DNA from: Rhodospirillaceae bacterium
Lineage (GTDB): Bacteria > Pseudomonadota > Alphaproteobacteria > Rhodospirillales > UBA2165
Assembly: GCA_018674495.1 (NCBI GenBank)
Contig: JABHAA010000052.1
Location: 51,770-115,769, forward strand
DNA length: 64,000 bases
Reading direction: 5' to 3'
This document shows, one piece after another, positions 44,610 to 53,630 of this stretch. The stretch's first letter is position 1, and each line of letters opens with the position of its first letter. Position numbers and translations under genes: made by a program. Below the pieces are notes generated by a model. It saw only the letters and a program-made list of their open reading frames with translations, was not told the origin of the DNA and did not search any database.

Positions 44610-45470
44610 TCAGCCTGAATTATTCTCGTCTAGCCGCGCATAGCATACCGACAGCGCCGATATGCCGAGGGCAATATAGATGTAGCTCAAAAATTGCACC
44701 ATCAGGTTTTGCACGAGGCCCGACGTCAACGGCCCGTAATCGGGCGCCGTGCCAGCGGCGAAGTTCATCACTACCGTTATCGGTATTAAGATGATGCCGA
44801 TGGGAATGGTGACCAGCACGATGATCGCCAGTAGCCGCCAGCCATTGCCACGGGTCAGCGCCCAGACCTGGCCCAAGCTCAAGGTTTGGTCGAGCGCCAC
44901 CGCCGGTAGCCAGACGCTCAAGCGCGCATAGACGGCGCCGATCAGCGCGAAGGCGAACAGCATGGCGAACATGACCATGGGGCCGAAGGACGAAAACCCA
45001 AATCCGCTAATGCCGCGCACACCGGTGCCGGAAAACAGGACTAAGCCGAAAAAAATCAATGTGGTGGCGCCGGCAAACAGGATGGTGATCTTAATCAGCG
45101 TTCCCAAAAACCGCCATTGCCGTCCTCCCCAGTTATAACAAGAGCCGATGGTCACGTTCTCAGCCGGATACAAATAGCTGCGGTGCCAGGCAATGGAGTA
45201 GCTGACATAGGCCCAGATGCTGGCGACGGCGGCAATGACGGTCAGGAACATGGCCGAGACCGGCAAGGCCTCGATGCTTGTCCGGTCGATGACGATATCG
45301 ATACGCTCGGCGGCGGCGCGCGCGACCGACCATTCGGCCAGCGCCGACAGCATACTGACCACGATGATGGCCGGCACCGCCAGCAGCCAGAATTGCCGCC
45401 GCTCGGCCCAGAAGAACCGGTAGGTGAGGATCATAATACCCCAAACCGGCAGCTTGTCCGTGTTGGCCAT
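44610..45470 (-). CDS. Polytopic inner-membrane protein of unknown function
   Basis: A 286-residue membrane protein with about six hydrophobic helices, for example LLAVPAIIVVSMLSALAEW, MFLTVIAAVASIWAYVSY, ILFAGATTLIFFGLVLFSG and LLAIIVLVTIPIGIILIPI. The pattern recalls YciC-like or glycerophosphodiesterase-membrane-domain proteins, but I see no defining motif. It is coupled to rlmN by a one-base TGATG overlap. No function is assigned. Confidence 0.78.
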   Translation of the reverse strand: MANTDKLPVWGIMILTYRFFWAERRQFWLLAVPAIIVVSMLSALAEWSVARAAAERIDIVIDRTSIEALPVSAMFLTVIAAVASIWAYVSYSIAWHRSYLYPAENVTIGSCYNWGGRQWRFLGTLIKITILFAGATTLIFFGLVLFSGTGVRGISGFGFSSFGPMVMFAMLFAFALIGAVYARLSVWLPAVALDQTLSLGQVWALTRGNGWRLLAIIVLVTIPIGIILIPITVVMNFAAGTAPDYGPLTSGLVQNLMVQFLSYIYIALGISALSVCYARLDENNSG

Positions 45471-46573
45471 CAGCGCCCCCCGGTCAGGGTTTCGAATTCG
45501 CCGATATCTTTTTTGTCCCGCGCCCGTTCGCTGGCGCTTTTCAATTGCCCGCAGGCGGCCATGATGTCGCGGCCTCTGGGCACTCGGATGGGCGCGGTCA
45601 GGCCCAATTCGTTGAGGGTTTGCGAGAAGCGTTTGATCTTTGGTGCAGTCGAGCAGTCATAGCCGGCACCCGGCCATTTGTTGAATGGGATCAAGTTGAT
45701 CTTGGCAGGGATGTCTTTCAAGAGGCGCGCCAGCTCGCGGGCGTCAGCTTCGGAATCGTTGACGCCTTTCAGCATCACATATTCAAAGGTGATGCGCCGC
45801 GCGTTGGAGGCCGTGGGGTAGTTTCGGCAGGCCGCCAGCAGCTCGGCAATGGGGTATTTGCGGTTGATGGGCACCAATTCATCGCGCAATTCATCGCGCA
45901 CCGCATGCAGGGAAATGGCGAGCCCGACGCCAAGCTCGGCCCCGACGCGTTCGATCATCGGCACGACGCCGGATGTGGACAAGGTAATGCGGCGTTTCGA
46001 TATGGAGAGGCCGTCGCCGTCCATGATGATATGCAACGCCTTGGCCACGTTGTCGTAATTGAACAATGGCTCGCCCATGCCCATCATGACGATGTTGGAC
46101 AGCATGCGGCCATCATTGGGCGACGGCCATTCGCCGTAGGAATCCCTTGCCACCATCACCTGACCGACGATTTCGGCGGCGCTTAGGTTGCGCACCAGTT
46201 TCTGCGTACCGGTATGACAAAAGGTGCAGGCGAGGGTACAGCCAACCTGGCTTGATAGGCAAAGCGCGCCTCTGTCTTCTTCGGGAATAAAGACCGCCTC
46301 GACCTCGTTTTTATCTTCGGTGCGCAGCAGCCATTTGCGGGTGCCGTCCTTGGATTTTTGCTCCACCGCTATTTCGGGCAAGCGAATGCTGTGGGCGGCG
46401 GCGAGTTTTTCGCGAAGAGGGCCGCCGAGGGATGTCATCGCGGCAAAGTCGCGCTCCCCCCGATGATAGATCCAATGCCATAGCTGTTTCGCTCGGAACG
46501 GCTTTTCGCCCAAGGAGCTGAGCGCATCGGTCAGTTCGTCGCGCGACAGGCCGATAAGGTTTGTAGCGCTCAT
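45470..46573 (-). CDS. rlmN: Dual-specificity 23S rRNA/tRNA adenine-C2 methyltransferase
   Basis: A 367-residue radical-SAM enzyme. The iron-sulfur cysteines are 112, 116 and 119 in [32 protein letters not shown] binds SAM, and the C-terminal cysteine of [11 protein letters not shown] together with the earlier cysteine makes the methyl-transfer pair. It methylates A2503 in 23S rRNA and A37 in some tRNAs. It sits in a minus-strand run, overlapping both neighbours by a few bases. Confidence 0.95.
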   Translation of the reverse strand: MSATNLIGLSRDELTDALSSLGEKPFRAKQLWHWIYHRGERDFAAMTSLGGPLREKLAAAHSIRLPEIAVEQKSKDGTRKWLLRTEDKNEVEAVFIPEEDRGALCLSSQVGCTLACTFCHTGTQKLVRNLSAAEIVGQVMVARDSYGEWPSPNDGRMLSNIVMMGMGEPLFNYDNVAKALHIIMDGDGLSISKRRITLSTSGVVPMIERVGAELGVGLAISLHAVRDELRDELVPINRKYPIAELLAACRNYPTASNARRITFEYVMLKGVNDSEADARELARLLKDIPAKINLIPFNKWPGAGYDCSTAPKIKRFSQTLNELGLTAPIRVPRGRDIMAACGQLKSASERARDKKDIGEFETLTGGR

Positions 46574-47085
46574 TTAATGCCGCAGGCCCGGCCGATGGCG
46601 CGGTAGGCGGCGGTGAAGCCGGCCAGGGAATAGGTGTCCGTGGTCTTGGTGCCGCGCGCCGAAAAGCCGGTAACCATCATCTGGCGGCCCCTGGCCATGG
46701 CTGCGGCCAGCGCACGGTCGATCTTATCGGTTTCGGCCCAGGCCGAGGCGCCAATCGGGACCAGCTTGGTCACATTACCGTCGATGTTCAAGGTCACCTT
46801 GCTCTGCTTTTTATAGGTATAGCCGGCGCGCAATTCGAATACGTCGCGCTTGGCGTCGCCGGGCCGGTGGGTCACCAGGATAAAGGTCTCGCCGCGGCTG
46901 GTATATTTACCGGTCTCTTTCTTCGGGATCGAAGCGATGTAACAGGTGCGTCCAGGCCCCTTATTTTCCCGGTAGGCGAACCAGTCCTTGAATTCACCCA
47001 GATATTTCTGCTGCGCAAAGGCAGGCAGGCTTAACCCCGCCACGGCAAGCACGGCAAGCGCTAACAAGGCGCTACGCACTTGCAT
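46570..47085 (-). CDS. Invasion-associated locus B (IalB) family exported protein
   Basis: A 171-residue protein with a clear signal peptide ([20 protein letters not shown], then PAFA). A mature IalB-type domain follows: [20 protein letters not shown], then [11 protein letters not shown] and [20 protein letters not shown]. The two cysteines (in RTCYIA and RACGIK) may form a disulfide. IalB proteins are common in alphaproteobacteria and were first linked to Bartonella invasion; here a general envelope role is more likely. It overlaps rlmN (ATGA) and the upstream methylase gene (14 bases). Confidence 0.82.
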   Translation of the reverse strand: MQVRSALLALAVLAVAGLSLPAFAQQKYLGEFKDWFAYRENKGPGRTCYIASIPKKETGKYTSRGETFILVTHRPGDAKRDVFELRAGYTYKKQSKVTLNIDGNVTKLVPIGASAWAETDKIDRALAAAMARGRQMMVTGFSARGTKTTDTYSLAGFTAAYRAIGRACGIK

Positions 47086-47653
47086 CGTCTAATGCCTCGC
47101 CCGGCGGTGCGGCCCGGTGGCGCTCCAAGGCGCGGCGGAGGCGCGGCGGGCCGAACGCATGCTCGGGCAATTCTTCGAGCGGTGCGCCGGGGGTAAGCGG
47201 GCGCGCCGGATAGCGGCCCAGATTGAGAAGCCGGTCATACATGACAATGGCGCCGGCGATACCCAGATTGACGCTGAAGCGCATGGGAATTTTTACCGTG
47301 TAAGCGCAGCGTTCGATCATTTCTGGCGACAGCACACCCCGTTCCGGCCCCAGCACATAGGCGGCGCGCCTGGGATGGCGGAAACTGGGTAGATCATCGG
47401 CGTCGTCCAAAAGCTCGATACCCACAAGATCGCAGCCTTCGGGCAACACCATACCGTCCACGTCTGGAAAGGCGTAATAAGGCACATGGCCGGTGGCATC
47501 CGAAGTGTCGGACTTGCCGCCTTCGCGCTCCGAATAGACCGCATCGACGGAAAACACAAAGCCGGCGCCAAAGGCATGCGCGGTGCGCATCAACGTGCCC
47601 ACATTGACGCTTTTCGATATGCGCTCAACACCGATGCCGAAATATCCTCGCAA
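47072..47653 (-). CDS. SpoU/TrmH-family RNA 2'-O-methyltransferase
   Basis: A 193-residue SPOUT methylase with the three SpoU motifs: SKSVNVGTLMRTAHAFGAGF (motif 1), YVLGPERGVLSPEMIERC (motif 2) and IPMRFSVNLGIAGAIVMYDR (motif 3), which form the knotted SAM site. It probably methylates a ribose in tRNA or rRNA; the target is not evident. It starts at TTG (47653) with AGGAG 7 bases upstream. It is first of a minus-strand run with ialB-like, rlmN and the membrane-protein gene. Confidence 0.88.
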   Translation of the reverse strand: MRGYFGIGVERISKSVNVGTLMRTAHAFGAGFVFSVDAVYSEREGGKSDTSDATGHVPYYAFPDVDGMVLPEGCDLVGIELLDDADDLPSFRHPRRAAYVLGPERGVLSPEMIERCAYTVKIPMRFSVNLGIAGAIVMYDRLLNLGRYPARPLTPGAPLEELPEHAFGPPRLRRALERHRAAPPGEALDDASA

Positions 47654-47745
47654 TCAGTCGCTCCTTTTTCCTGTGCTTGTGGAATTCTAGCACAAATTTG
47701 GACAAATTTGCGCGCCGGTCAAGATCGCCGTCAGTGGATTGCCGA

Positions 47746-48945
47746 TCAGGCCGTGGCGGTTTTTGCTTCGCCAACCTGTTTGCCGGATATGGGCAGATGC
47801 ACGGCAGCGGCGAACAGGCCGGCGCCGATGACAGCTATCCACATCAGGTCGTAAGAGCCCGTTGCGTCGAACATAATTCCGCCAACCCAGGAGCCGGTGA
47901 ACGAGCCCAATTGATGGCCAAGAAATGTAATGCTGGCTAGGGTAGTCAAATAGCGCGCGCCGAACATGGAAGCCACCAGCCCGGTGGTTAGCGGCACCGT
48001 TCCCAGCCACAAAAATCCAATAGCGGCGGCAAATAGGATGATCGAGACACTATTGACGGGAAACACCATAAACAGTGCAAACACCACCGAACGCGTGAAA
48101 TAGAGCACTGACAACACCGCATTTTTGGGATAGCGCCCGCCTAGCCAGCCGAAGAACAAGGTGCCGAAAAAATTGAAAAAGCCGATGATGCCGATGGCGA
48201 TGCCGGCCAACTCCGGGATACCCTCGGTAGCCAGGAAGTTAGGTAAATGCACACCAACAAACTGCACCTGGAAGCCGCACACATAAAAGCCGATGACCAA
48301 AAGTACATAGCTGCGATGGCGCAAAGCCTCGTCCAGGGCCTGGCGCAGGGTCTGGCCCTCGGTGCGGGGGTCATGGGTGTCGGCAGCCCGGCCCCGTAGC
48401 GCCATGGCCAGCGGCACGATCAGCCCGAGCGCCGCCGCCAAGATCAAAAACGTGGTCCACACATCGAAGGCGCTGATGAGCTGCTGGTTTAGGGGAGCCG
48501 CAAGCATCTGGCCGAAGGAGCCGAAGGCAGCGACAATTCCGAGCGCGAAGCTACGCTTTTCCTCAGACACGACGCGCCCCACGGCACCCAATACCAGAGT
48601 AAATCCGGCGCCCGATGCCGCCAGCCCGACGATCAGCCCGGCGCCCAGATGCAGGCCCATCGGCCCGCCCGCGTTGGCCAGGGTGATCATACCAAGCACG
48701 TAAAGAGCGCCGCAGGTGGCCATGACGCGAGCCGTTCCGAAGCGGTCCGCATAGGCGGCAACGAACGGTTGGGACAGGCCGATAACCAAATTCTGGATGG
48801 CGATGGACAGCGAGAATATCTGGAAATCCAGACCCAGCCCGCTGCTCACCGGCGTGAGGAACAGCCCGAAGCTTTGTCTTGTGCCGGTGCTCAAAATCAA
48901 GATCAGGCAGCCGGCGATGAGAACGATATAGGCTTTACGGGGCAT
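47746..48945 (-). CDS. MFS transporter, copy 2 of a tandem pair
   Basis: A 399-residue transporter with 12 predicted helices. GTRQSFGLFLTPVSSGLGLD and IQNLVIGLSQPFVAAYADRF give the N-terminal MFS loop, and GFYVCGFQVQFVGVHLPNFL marks the second half. The pattern fits monocarboxylate-type MFS exporters or importers. I start at the ATG at 48945 (MPRKAYIVLIAGCLILI); the frame runs 33 codons further but overlaps the upstream copy. It is visibly homologous to the adjacent gene. Confidence 0.88.
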   Translation of the reverse strand: MPRKAYIVLIAGCLILILSTGTRQSFGLFLTPVSSGLGLDFQIFSLSIAIQNLVIGLSQPFVAAYADRFGTARVMATCGALYVLGMITLANAGGPMGLHLGAGLIVGLAASGAGFTLVLGAVGRVVSEEKRSFALGIVAAFGSFGQMLAAPLNQQLISAFDVWTTFLILAAALGLIVPLAMALRGRAADTHDPRTEGQTLRQALDEALRHRSYVLLVIGFYVCGFQVQFVGVHLPNFLATEGIPELAGIAIGIIGFFNFFGTLFFGWLGGRYPKNAVLSVLYFTRSVVFALFMVFPVNSVSIILFAAAIGFLWLGTVPLTTGLVASMFGARYLTTLASITFLGHQLGSFTGSWVGGIMFDATGSYDLMWIAVIGAGLFAAAVHLPISGKQVGEAKTATA

Positions 48946-48958
48946 GGGTACGGCGTGC

Positions 48959-50164
48959 CTATTGGGCTGGCTGGGTTGCCGAAATTTCGACCGGATTTTC
49001 GTTGATCGGCAGATGCAGGAGAGCTGCCACAAATCCGAGGCCAATAGCGATTTGCCAGATCAGCGTGTAGGACCCGGTGGCGTCAAACAAGATGCCGCCC
49101 GCGAATACGGCGATAAACGAGCCCAATTGGTGGCTGGCAAAGACGACGCCGGCCAGGGTCGCCAGATAGCGGAGGCCAAACAATTGTCCGACCAGGGCGT
49201 TGGTAAGCGGTATCGTCGGCAACCATAGAAAGCCGAGGACAAAGGCGAATGCCATCACCGACGCCGGTGAAATCGGGGCCAAAAGGAAAATAACGAAGGC
49301 AAGGGAGCGCATTAAATACAGTATGCTCAAAAGATATTTTTTGGAGAAGCGGTCGCCGAGCCAGCCAAAAATCAGGGTTCCGGCCAGGTTGGTGACGCCG
49401 ATAATACTGATCGCGGTGCCCGGCAGCCAGTCTGGCATGCCGAGGGTGTTCAGATAATTGGGCAGATGCGCGATGATGAACATGATCTGAAAGCCGCAGA
49501 CAAAAAACCCGGCGGTCAGATACAGGTAGCCTGAGTGACGCCGCGCCCGGTCCAGGGTCGCCAATAGGCTCTCCGTCGATTCGCGGCCTGCCTCATCGGG
49601 CGCCGAATTGCCGCGTAGCACATAGGCGAGCGGGACGATCAGGCCGATCATGGCGGCGATGATGATCAGCGCCGTGGCCCAGCCGAAATTGTTGATCGCA
49701 TACTGGTTGAGGGGCACCATGAAAACTTGGCCGCCGGTGCCAATTGCGCCGCCGAGGCCGAGGAAAAATGTACGCCGCTCAGGCGGCACGTTGCGGGCGA
49801 TCACCGTCAATATCACCGCCCAGGTCGTGCCCGCCCCGGCGACGCCGATGATGATACCGGCGCTGACATGCAGCTCCCAAATTGTCGAGGCATTGGCCAG
49901 CATCAAAAGGCCGAGGAACTGAAACAGGCCGGCGACGGCAATGACACGGCCGGAGCCGAACTTGTCGGCAATGGCGCCAACGATAGGCTGGGCCAATCCC
50001 CAGGCTAGGTTCTGGATCGCCAAGGATAGCGAAAAGACGCTGATGCCGATGCCGAAGCTTTGCGATATGGAGGATTGGAACAGCCCGAAGCTTTGGCGCA
50101 TGCCCATGGAGAGCAGCAAAACCATGCTGGCGCTGATAAGAATGATATAGCCGCGTCGACTCAT
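48959..50164 (-). CDS. MFS transporter, copy 1 of a tandem pair
   Basis: A 401-residue, 12-helix transporter. GMRQSFGLFQSSISQSFGIG and IQNLAWGLAQPIVGAIADKF match the downstream copy position by position, as do GFFVCGFQIMFIIAHLPNYL and the closing GLGFVAALLHLPI. It is probably a monocarboxylate-type carrier. It ends 13 bases before the second copy and diverges from an amidohydrolase gene, which may process the transported compound. Confidence 0.9.
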   Translation of the reverse strand: MSRRGYIILISASMVLLLSMGMRQSFGLFQSSISQSFGIGISVFSLSLAIQNLAWGLAQPIVGAIADKFGSGRVIAVAGLFQFLGLLMLANASTIWELHVSAGIIIGVAGAGTTWAVILTVIARNVPPERRTFFLGLGGAIGTGGQVFMVPLNQYAINNFGWATALIIIAAMIGLIVPLAYVLRGNSAPDEAGRESTESLLATLDRARRHSGYLYLTAGFFVCGFQIMFIIAHLPNYLNTLGMPDWLPGTAISIIGVTNLAGTLIFGWLGDRFSKKYLLSILYLMRSLAFVIFLLAPISPASVMAFAFVLGFLWLPTIPLTNALVGQLFGLRYLATLAGVVFASHQLGSFIAVFAGGILFDATGSYTLIWQIAIGLGFVAALLHLPINENPVEISATQPAQ

Positions 50165-50303
50165 TAGGGGGATCCTTGCCAGCCGCCAGAGTGGCTCATT
50201 TGCCCTCAGATTACAAACCAGCCTCTAGCCCCGGCGCTTCACACATATGTGTCCCCAGGCTATGATGGCGGACATAAAACAAGCCAGGGACGGGAGAGGC
50301 CAA

Positions 50304-51749
50304 ATGGGCGATTATCAGAACAAGCGGACGGATTCGGTAAAGGTTCGGGAAAAACTGGACCATCCGGTGATAGACGGCGACGGGCATATCATCGAATCCC
50401 GCTTCGTGTTGCCCGATTTTCTAAACCAGATTGGCGGTCCCGATTTGGCGGAGCGCTTCCAAAAGGAAATGGCGACGGCGCGCCCGGGGCGGCCCAAGAA
50501 TCTCTTTTGGAGCGCCCATACCGGCAAGGGCACCATCGATAGGGTCACCACTATGCTGCCGCGTCTCTATGCCCAGCGCATCGAAGAAGCCGGCATCGAT
50601 TTCTGTACCCTTTATTCGACCATGGGGTTCCGGGTGCAGACCTTGCACGATGACGAATTGCGCCAGGCCGGCTGCCGCGCCCTTAACATGATGTATGCGG
50701 ATATGTTCAAAGACGTCTCCGACAAGATGACACCGTCGGCGCTGATCCCCATGGTAACTCCGGAAGAAGCGGTCGCCGAGCTGGAATTTGCCTGTGGCGA
50801 GCTGGGCCTCAAATCCGCCTTCATCGCCGGCGAGGTTTTGCGCCCAATCCCGGCTGTCGAAGCGGTGGCGCCCCAATTGAACGACAGCGTCCGCCATTAC
50901 ACATCCATCGGCCTCGATAGCCCATATGATTATGACCCGTTCTGGGCCAAATGTGTCGAATTGAAAGTGGCGCCGGCGACACACGCGTTCAACTTCACCG
51001 GCACCCACGCCTCGCCGACTAGCTATCTCTATAACCGGCTCGGCTATTTCGCCACCTCCGGGTTCGCGGCGGCGCGCTCGTTGTTCATCTCCGGCGTCAC
51101 CAGACGGTTCCCGGACTTGAATATCGGCTTTTTGGAAGGCGGCGTCTGGTGGGGTGTGGCGCTCTACAACGATCTGGTGGAGTTCTGGGAGAAGCGCAAC
51201 GTGGACGCATTGCTGGAACGCCACGATCCGGCCAATGTGGATTTGGGCCTGATGGAGGAAATGTACCGGCGCTATGGCAACGATTACATGACCGCCGAAC
51301 GTTTCATGGAGAACAAGGATTTCTTCACCCGCGACGGTCGCACGAGCCCCGGCGAGGTGCCCGATTTCGTCGACGAGTGGAAAAACCTGGATATGGAAAA
51401 GGCCGAGGATCTGTTGGAGCTTTACATCAAACCTTTCTATTTCGGCTGCGAGGCGGACGACGCCATGAACTACACCGCCTTCAATTCCAAGGCCAACGCC
51501 TTCGGCGCCAAATTAAAAGCCATGTTCTCGTCCGATCTGGGCCACTGGGACGTGGTCGATTTCGGCGAGGTGTTGGAAGAAACCCACGAGGCGGTCGACA
51601 GGGGATTGATGTCGGACGAAGATTTCAAGGACTTCGTCTTCACCAACCCCGCCACCTACATGACCCGCATGAACCCGGACTATTTCAAGGGCACCTGCGT
51701 CGAGGCCGAGGTGGCCAAGATGATCAAGGAGACCGGCGAGGCGGCGTAA
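50304..51749 (+). CDS. Amidohydrolase-family metal-dependent hydrolase
   Basis: A 481-residue TIM-barrel protein of the amidohydrolase-2 group. HPVIDGDGHIIESRFVLPDF holds the first metal-binding strand; further histidines lie in APATHAFNFTGTHA, and GFLEGGVWWGVALYNDLVEF is the conserved C-terminal strand. Relatives decarboxylate or hydrolyse aromatic acids (ACMSD/gamma-resorcylate-type), so a similar reaction is likely. GGGAGAGG lies just before the ATG at 50304; earlier in-frame starts lack such a site. It diverges from the MFS pair. Confidence 0.85.
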   Translation: MGDYQNKRTDSVKVREKLDHPVIDGDGHIIESRFVLPDFLNQIGGPDLAERFQKEMATARPGRPKNLFWSAHTGKGTIDRVTTMLPRLYAQRIEEAGIDFCTLYSTMGFRVQTLHDDELRQAGCRALNMMYADMFKDVSDKMTPSALIPMVTPEEAVAELEFACGELGLKSAFIAGEVLRPIPAVEAVAPQLNDSVRHYTSIGLDSPYDYDPFWAKCVELKVAPATHAFNFTGTHASPTSYLYNRLGYFATSGFAAARSLFISGVTRRFPDLNIGFLEGGVWWGVALYNDLVEFWEKRNVDALLERHDPANVDLGLMEEMYRRYGNDYMTAERFMENKDFFTRDGRTSPGEVPDFVDEWKNLDMEKAEDLLELYIKPFYFGCEADDAMNYTAFNSKANAFGAKLKAMFSSDLGHWDVVDFGEVLEETHEAVDRGLMSDEDFKDFVFTNPATYMTRMNPDYFKGTCVEAEVAKMIKETGEAA

Positions 51750-51764
51750 GGAAACCCGCTCATT

Positions 51765-51790
51765 TCTCGGCCCGTATCTGCGAGCCGAGA
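51765..51790 (+). terminator. Hairpin after the amidohydrolase gene
   Basis: TCTCGGC (51765-51771) and GCCGAGA (51784-51790) form a perfect 7-bp stem with a 12-base loop, 15 bases past the stop. No T run follows, so it is a weak or Rho-aided terminator, or an mRNA 3' stabiliser. Confidence 0.45.
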
Positions 51791-52032
51791 TGGGCGACGA
51801 GCCCAGGCCTTTGCTTTTGCCGTTCCTGCACCAGCGCCGAGGACCGTCCCTACGCCAGGGACGCCACCGCCTTGCAGGGTACAATTTCGACGCGCCTCTG
51901 ATCCATAAAAATGTAGTTCGAGTTTAATCTAACCGTTCAAGTTTCTAGAAACGACCAGGAATTTCACTTCCCGCCATGGGGTGATAGAGTGGGATGCAAA
52001 TAGTCGGCTTCATCCAACGGGGAAAAATCAAA

Positions 52033-52551
52033 ATGGCACTTTCGATGCATGACATAGCGCTGCCGGTGTTTACCCAGCAACTGGGTGCGCTTGCCGAAAT
52101 TCTCAATGAGACCCAGGCCCACGCGGATGCCCGCGAGCTGGATGCGGACCAATTTCTGGCGGCGCGGCTTTCGCCGGACATGTACAATATGGCCATCCAG
52201 GTGCGCCAAGCCACCGATCACGTGCAGCGCTGCGTCGCCAAGCTCACCGGCATCGACGAGTTGGATTTCGGGCCTGAAGAAGAGGCCATGGATTACTGCC
52301 GGGCGCGTATCGCGAAAACGCTGGAATTCATTCAAGCTGTGCCGGCGGACAAATTTGAAGGTTCCGAGGACAGGCCTATCGAGCTGCAAACCCGGGTCCG
52401 CCTGATGCATTTTCCGGGGCGGGATTACCTGCTGCACTTCGTCTTTCCGCAGTTTTTGTTCCACGTAACCACCGCCTACGATATTGCCCGCAGCGCCGGC
52501 GTCACGCTTGGCAAGCGGCACTATCTGGGCGCCATACCGCAATCCGAATAA
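52033..52551 (+). CDS. DUF1993 family protein
   Basis: A 172-residue helical protein: MALSMHDIALPVFTQQLGAL, an Asp/Glu-rich helix, then RVRLMHFPGRDYLLHFVFPQ and FLFHVTTAYDIARSAGV. These segments and the length match DUF1993, distantly related to DinB-type four-helix bundles. Histidines in FLFHVTTAY could bind metal. Function unknown. GGGGAAA precedes the ATG at 52033; the frame is open 13 codons earlier. The FAH-family gene follows 33 bases later. Confidence 0.83.
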   Translation: MALSMHDIALPVFTQQLGALAEILNETQAHADARELDADQFLAARLSPDMYNMAIQVRQATDHVQRCVAKLTGIDELDFGPEEEAMDYCRARIAKTLEFIQAVPADKFEGSEDRPIELQTRVRLMHFPGRDYLLHFVFPQFLFHVTTAYDIARSAGVTLGKRHYLGAIPQSE

Positions 52552-52584
52552 CCGTAAAACCGTATAACGAAGGGGAGACCAACC

Positions 52585-53550
52585 ATGAAACTTTTGACCA
52601 TCGATGCGCCCCGGGGCGGGCGCCCGGGCGCCTTGTCCGCCAAGGGCGAGATTATTGATTTGCTTAAAGTTGATGCCGGCGAAGGCTTAGGCAACTGGTT
52701 GCCGGACACGGTGCGCGGCATTCTGGATGCGGGCGCGGAAGGGCTGGATATGGTCCGCCGGCTGGTGGACAGGATCGATAATGCCAGCGGCGCCGAAGCC
52801 GACCGGATTGCTGCGTCGGGTGCTCTGTTGCCCTTTGGGGACACGCCGTTGCTGGCGCCAATTCCCGAACCCCGCCTGATCCTTTCCGAGGGGCGCAACT
52901 ACGGCAAGCATCTGGCCGAGATGGGCGGCGAGCAACCGACCGCCACGCCGACCGCCTTCATCAAGCTGCAATCGTCGTTGACCGGTTCCGGCAAGCCGAT
53001 CTATGTGCCGCCCCAATATCCGGACCAAATTGATTACGAGGGCGAGTTTACCATCGTCATCGGGCGTAACTGCCACCGTGTGTCCGAGGAGGACGCGCTC
53101 GACTACATTGCCGGCTATACCATCGTCAATGATGTGTCGGCGCGCGACTGGATTCCCGAATACCGAGCCGCCACCGATAAAATTGATATTTGTATCGGCT
53201 GGGAGCGCAACATCATGGGCAAGAATCTGCCCAGCTTTTCGCCCTGTGGGCCGGTGATCACCACCGCCGACGAGATTCCCGATCCCCACGATCTGCAACT
53301 GACCACGCGCCTCAACGGCGAGGTTATGCAATCGACCAAGACCGATGATCTGGTCCATAATGTTCCCCAGATGGTGTCGTATTACTCCCAATGGTACCTG
53401 TTGCAGCCGGGCGATTTGATTACCACCGGCTCGCCCGCCGGCGTCGGCGTCGGCCGCAACCCGCCGGTCTTCATGAAAGACGGCGATCTCATTGAAGTTG
53501 AGATCGAGCGTATTGGCACGCTCTCCAACAGGTTGGAAGCCCAAGTTTAA
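52585..53550 (+). CDS. Fumarylacetoacetate hydrolase (FAH) family protein
   Basis: A 321-residue protein of the FAH/2-hydroxyhepta-2,4-diene-1,7-dioate isomerase family. The metal site is carried by DYEGEFTIVIGRNC (two glutamates) and the aspartate of NDVSARDW. LLQPGDLITTGSPAGVGVGR is the family's closing signature. Members hydrolyse or decarboxylate beta-keto acids in aromatic-ring breakdown. It fits a late step for compounds attacked by the HpaB- or Rieske-type oxygenases, though these are not adjacent. Confidence 0.9.
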   Translation: MKLLTIDAPRGGRPGALSAKGEIIDLLKVDAGEGLGNWLPDTVRGILDAGAEGLDMVRRLVDRIDNASGAEADRIAASGALLPFGDTPLLAPIPEPRLILSEGRNYGKHLAEMGGEQPTATPTAFIKLQSSLTGSGKPIYVPPQYPDQIDYEGEFTIVIGRNCHRVSEEDALDYIAGYTIVNDVSARDWIPEYRAATDKIDICIGWERNIMGKNLPSFSPCGPVITTADEIPDPHDLQLTTRLNGEVMQSTKTDDLVHNVPQMVSYYSQWYLLQPGDLITTGSPAGVGVGRNPPVFMKDGDLIEVEIERIGTLSNRLEAQV

Positions 53551-53630
53551 TTTTCGAAGCTAAGTAGTCTTTGATAGGATTGTAGAGCCGTTAATTTGAT
53601 GCCGGTAATTGTTGGTGATTGAGGTTGTCC

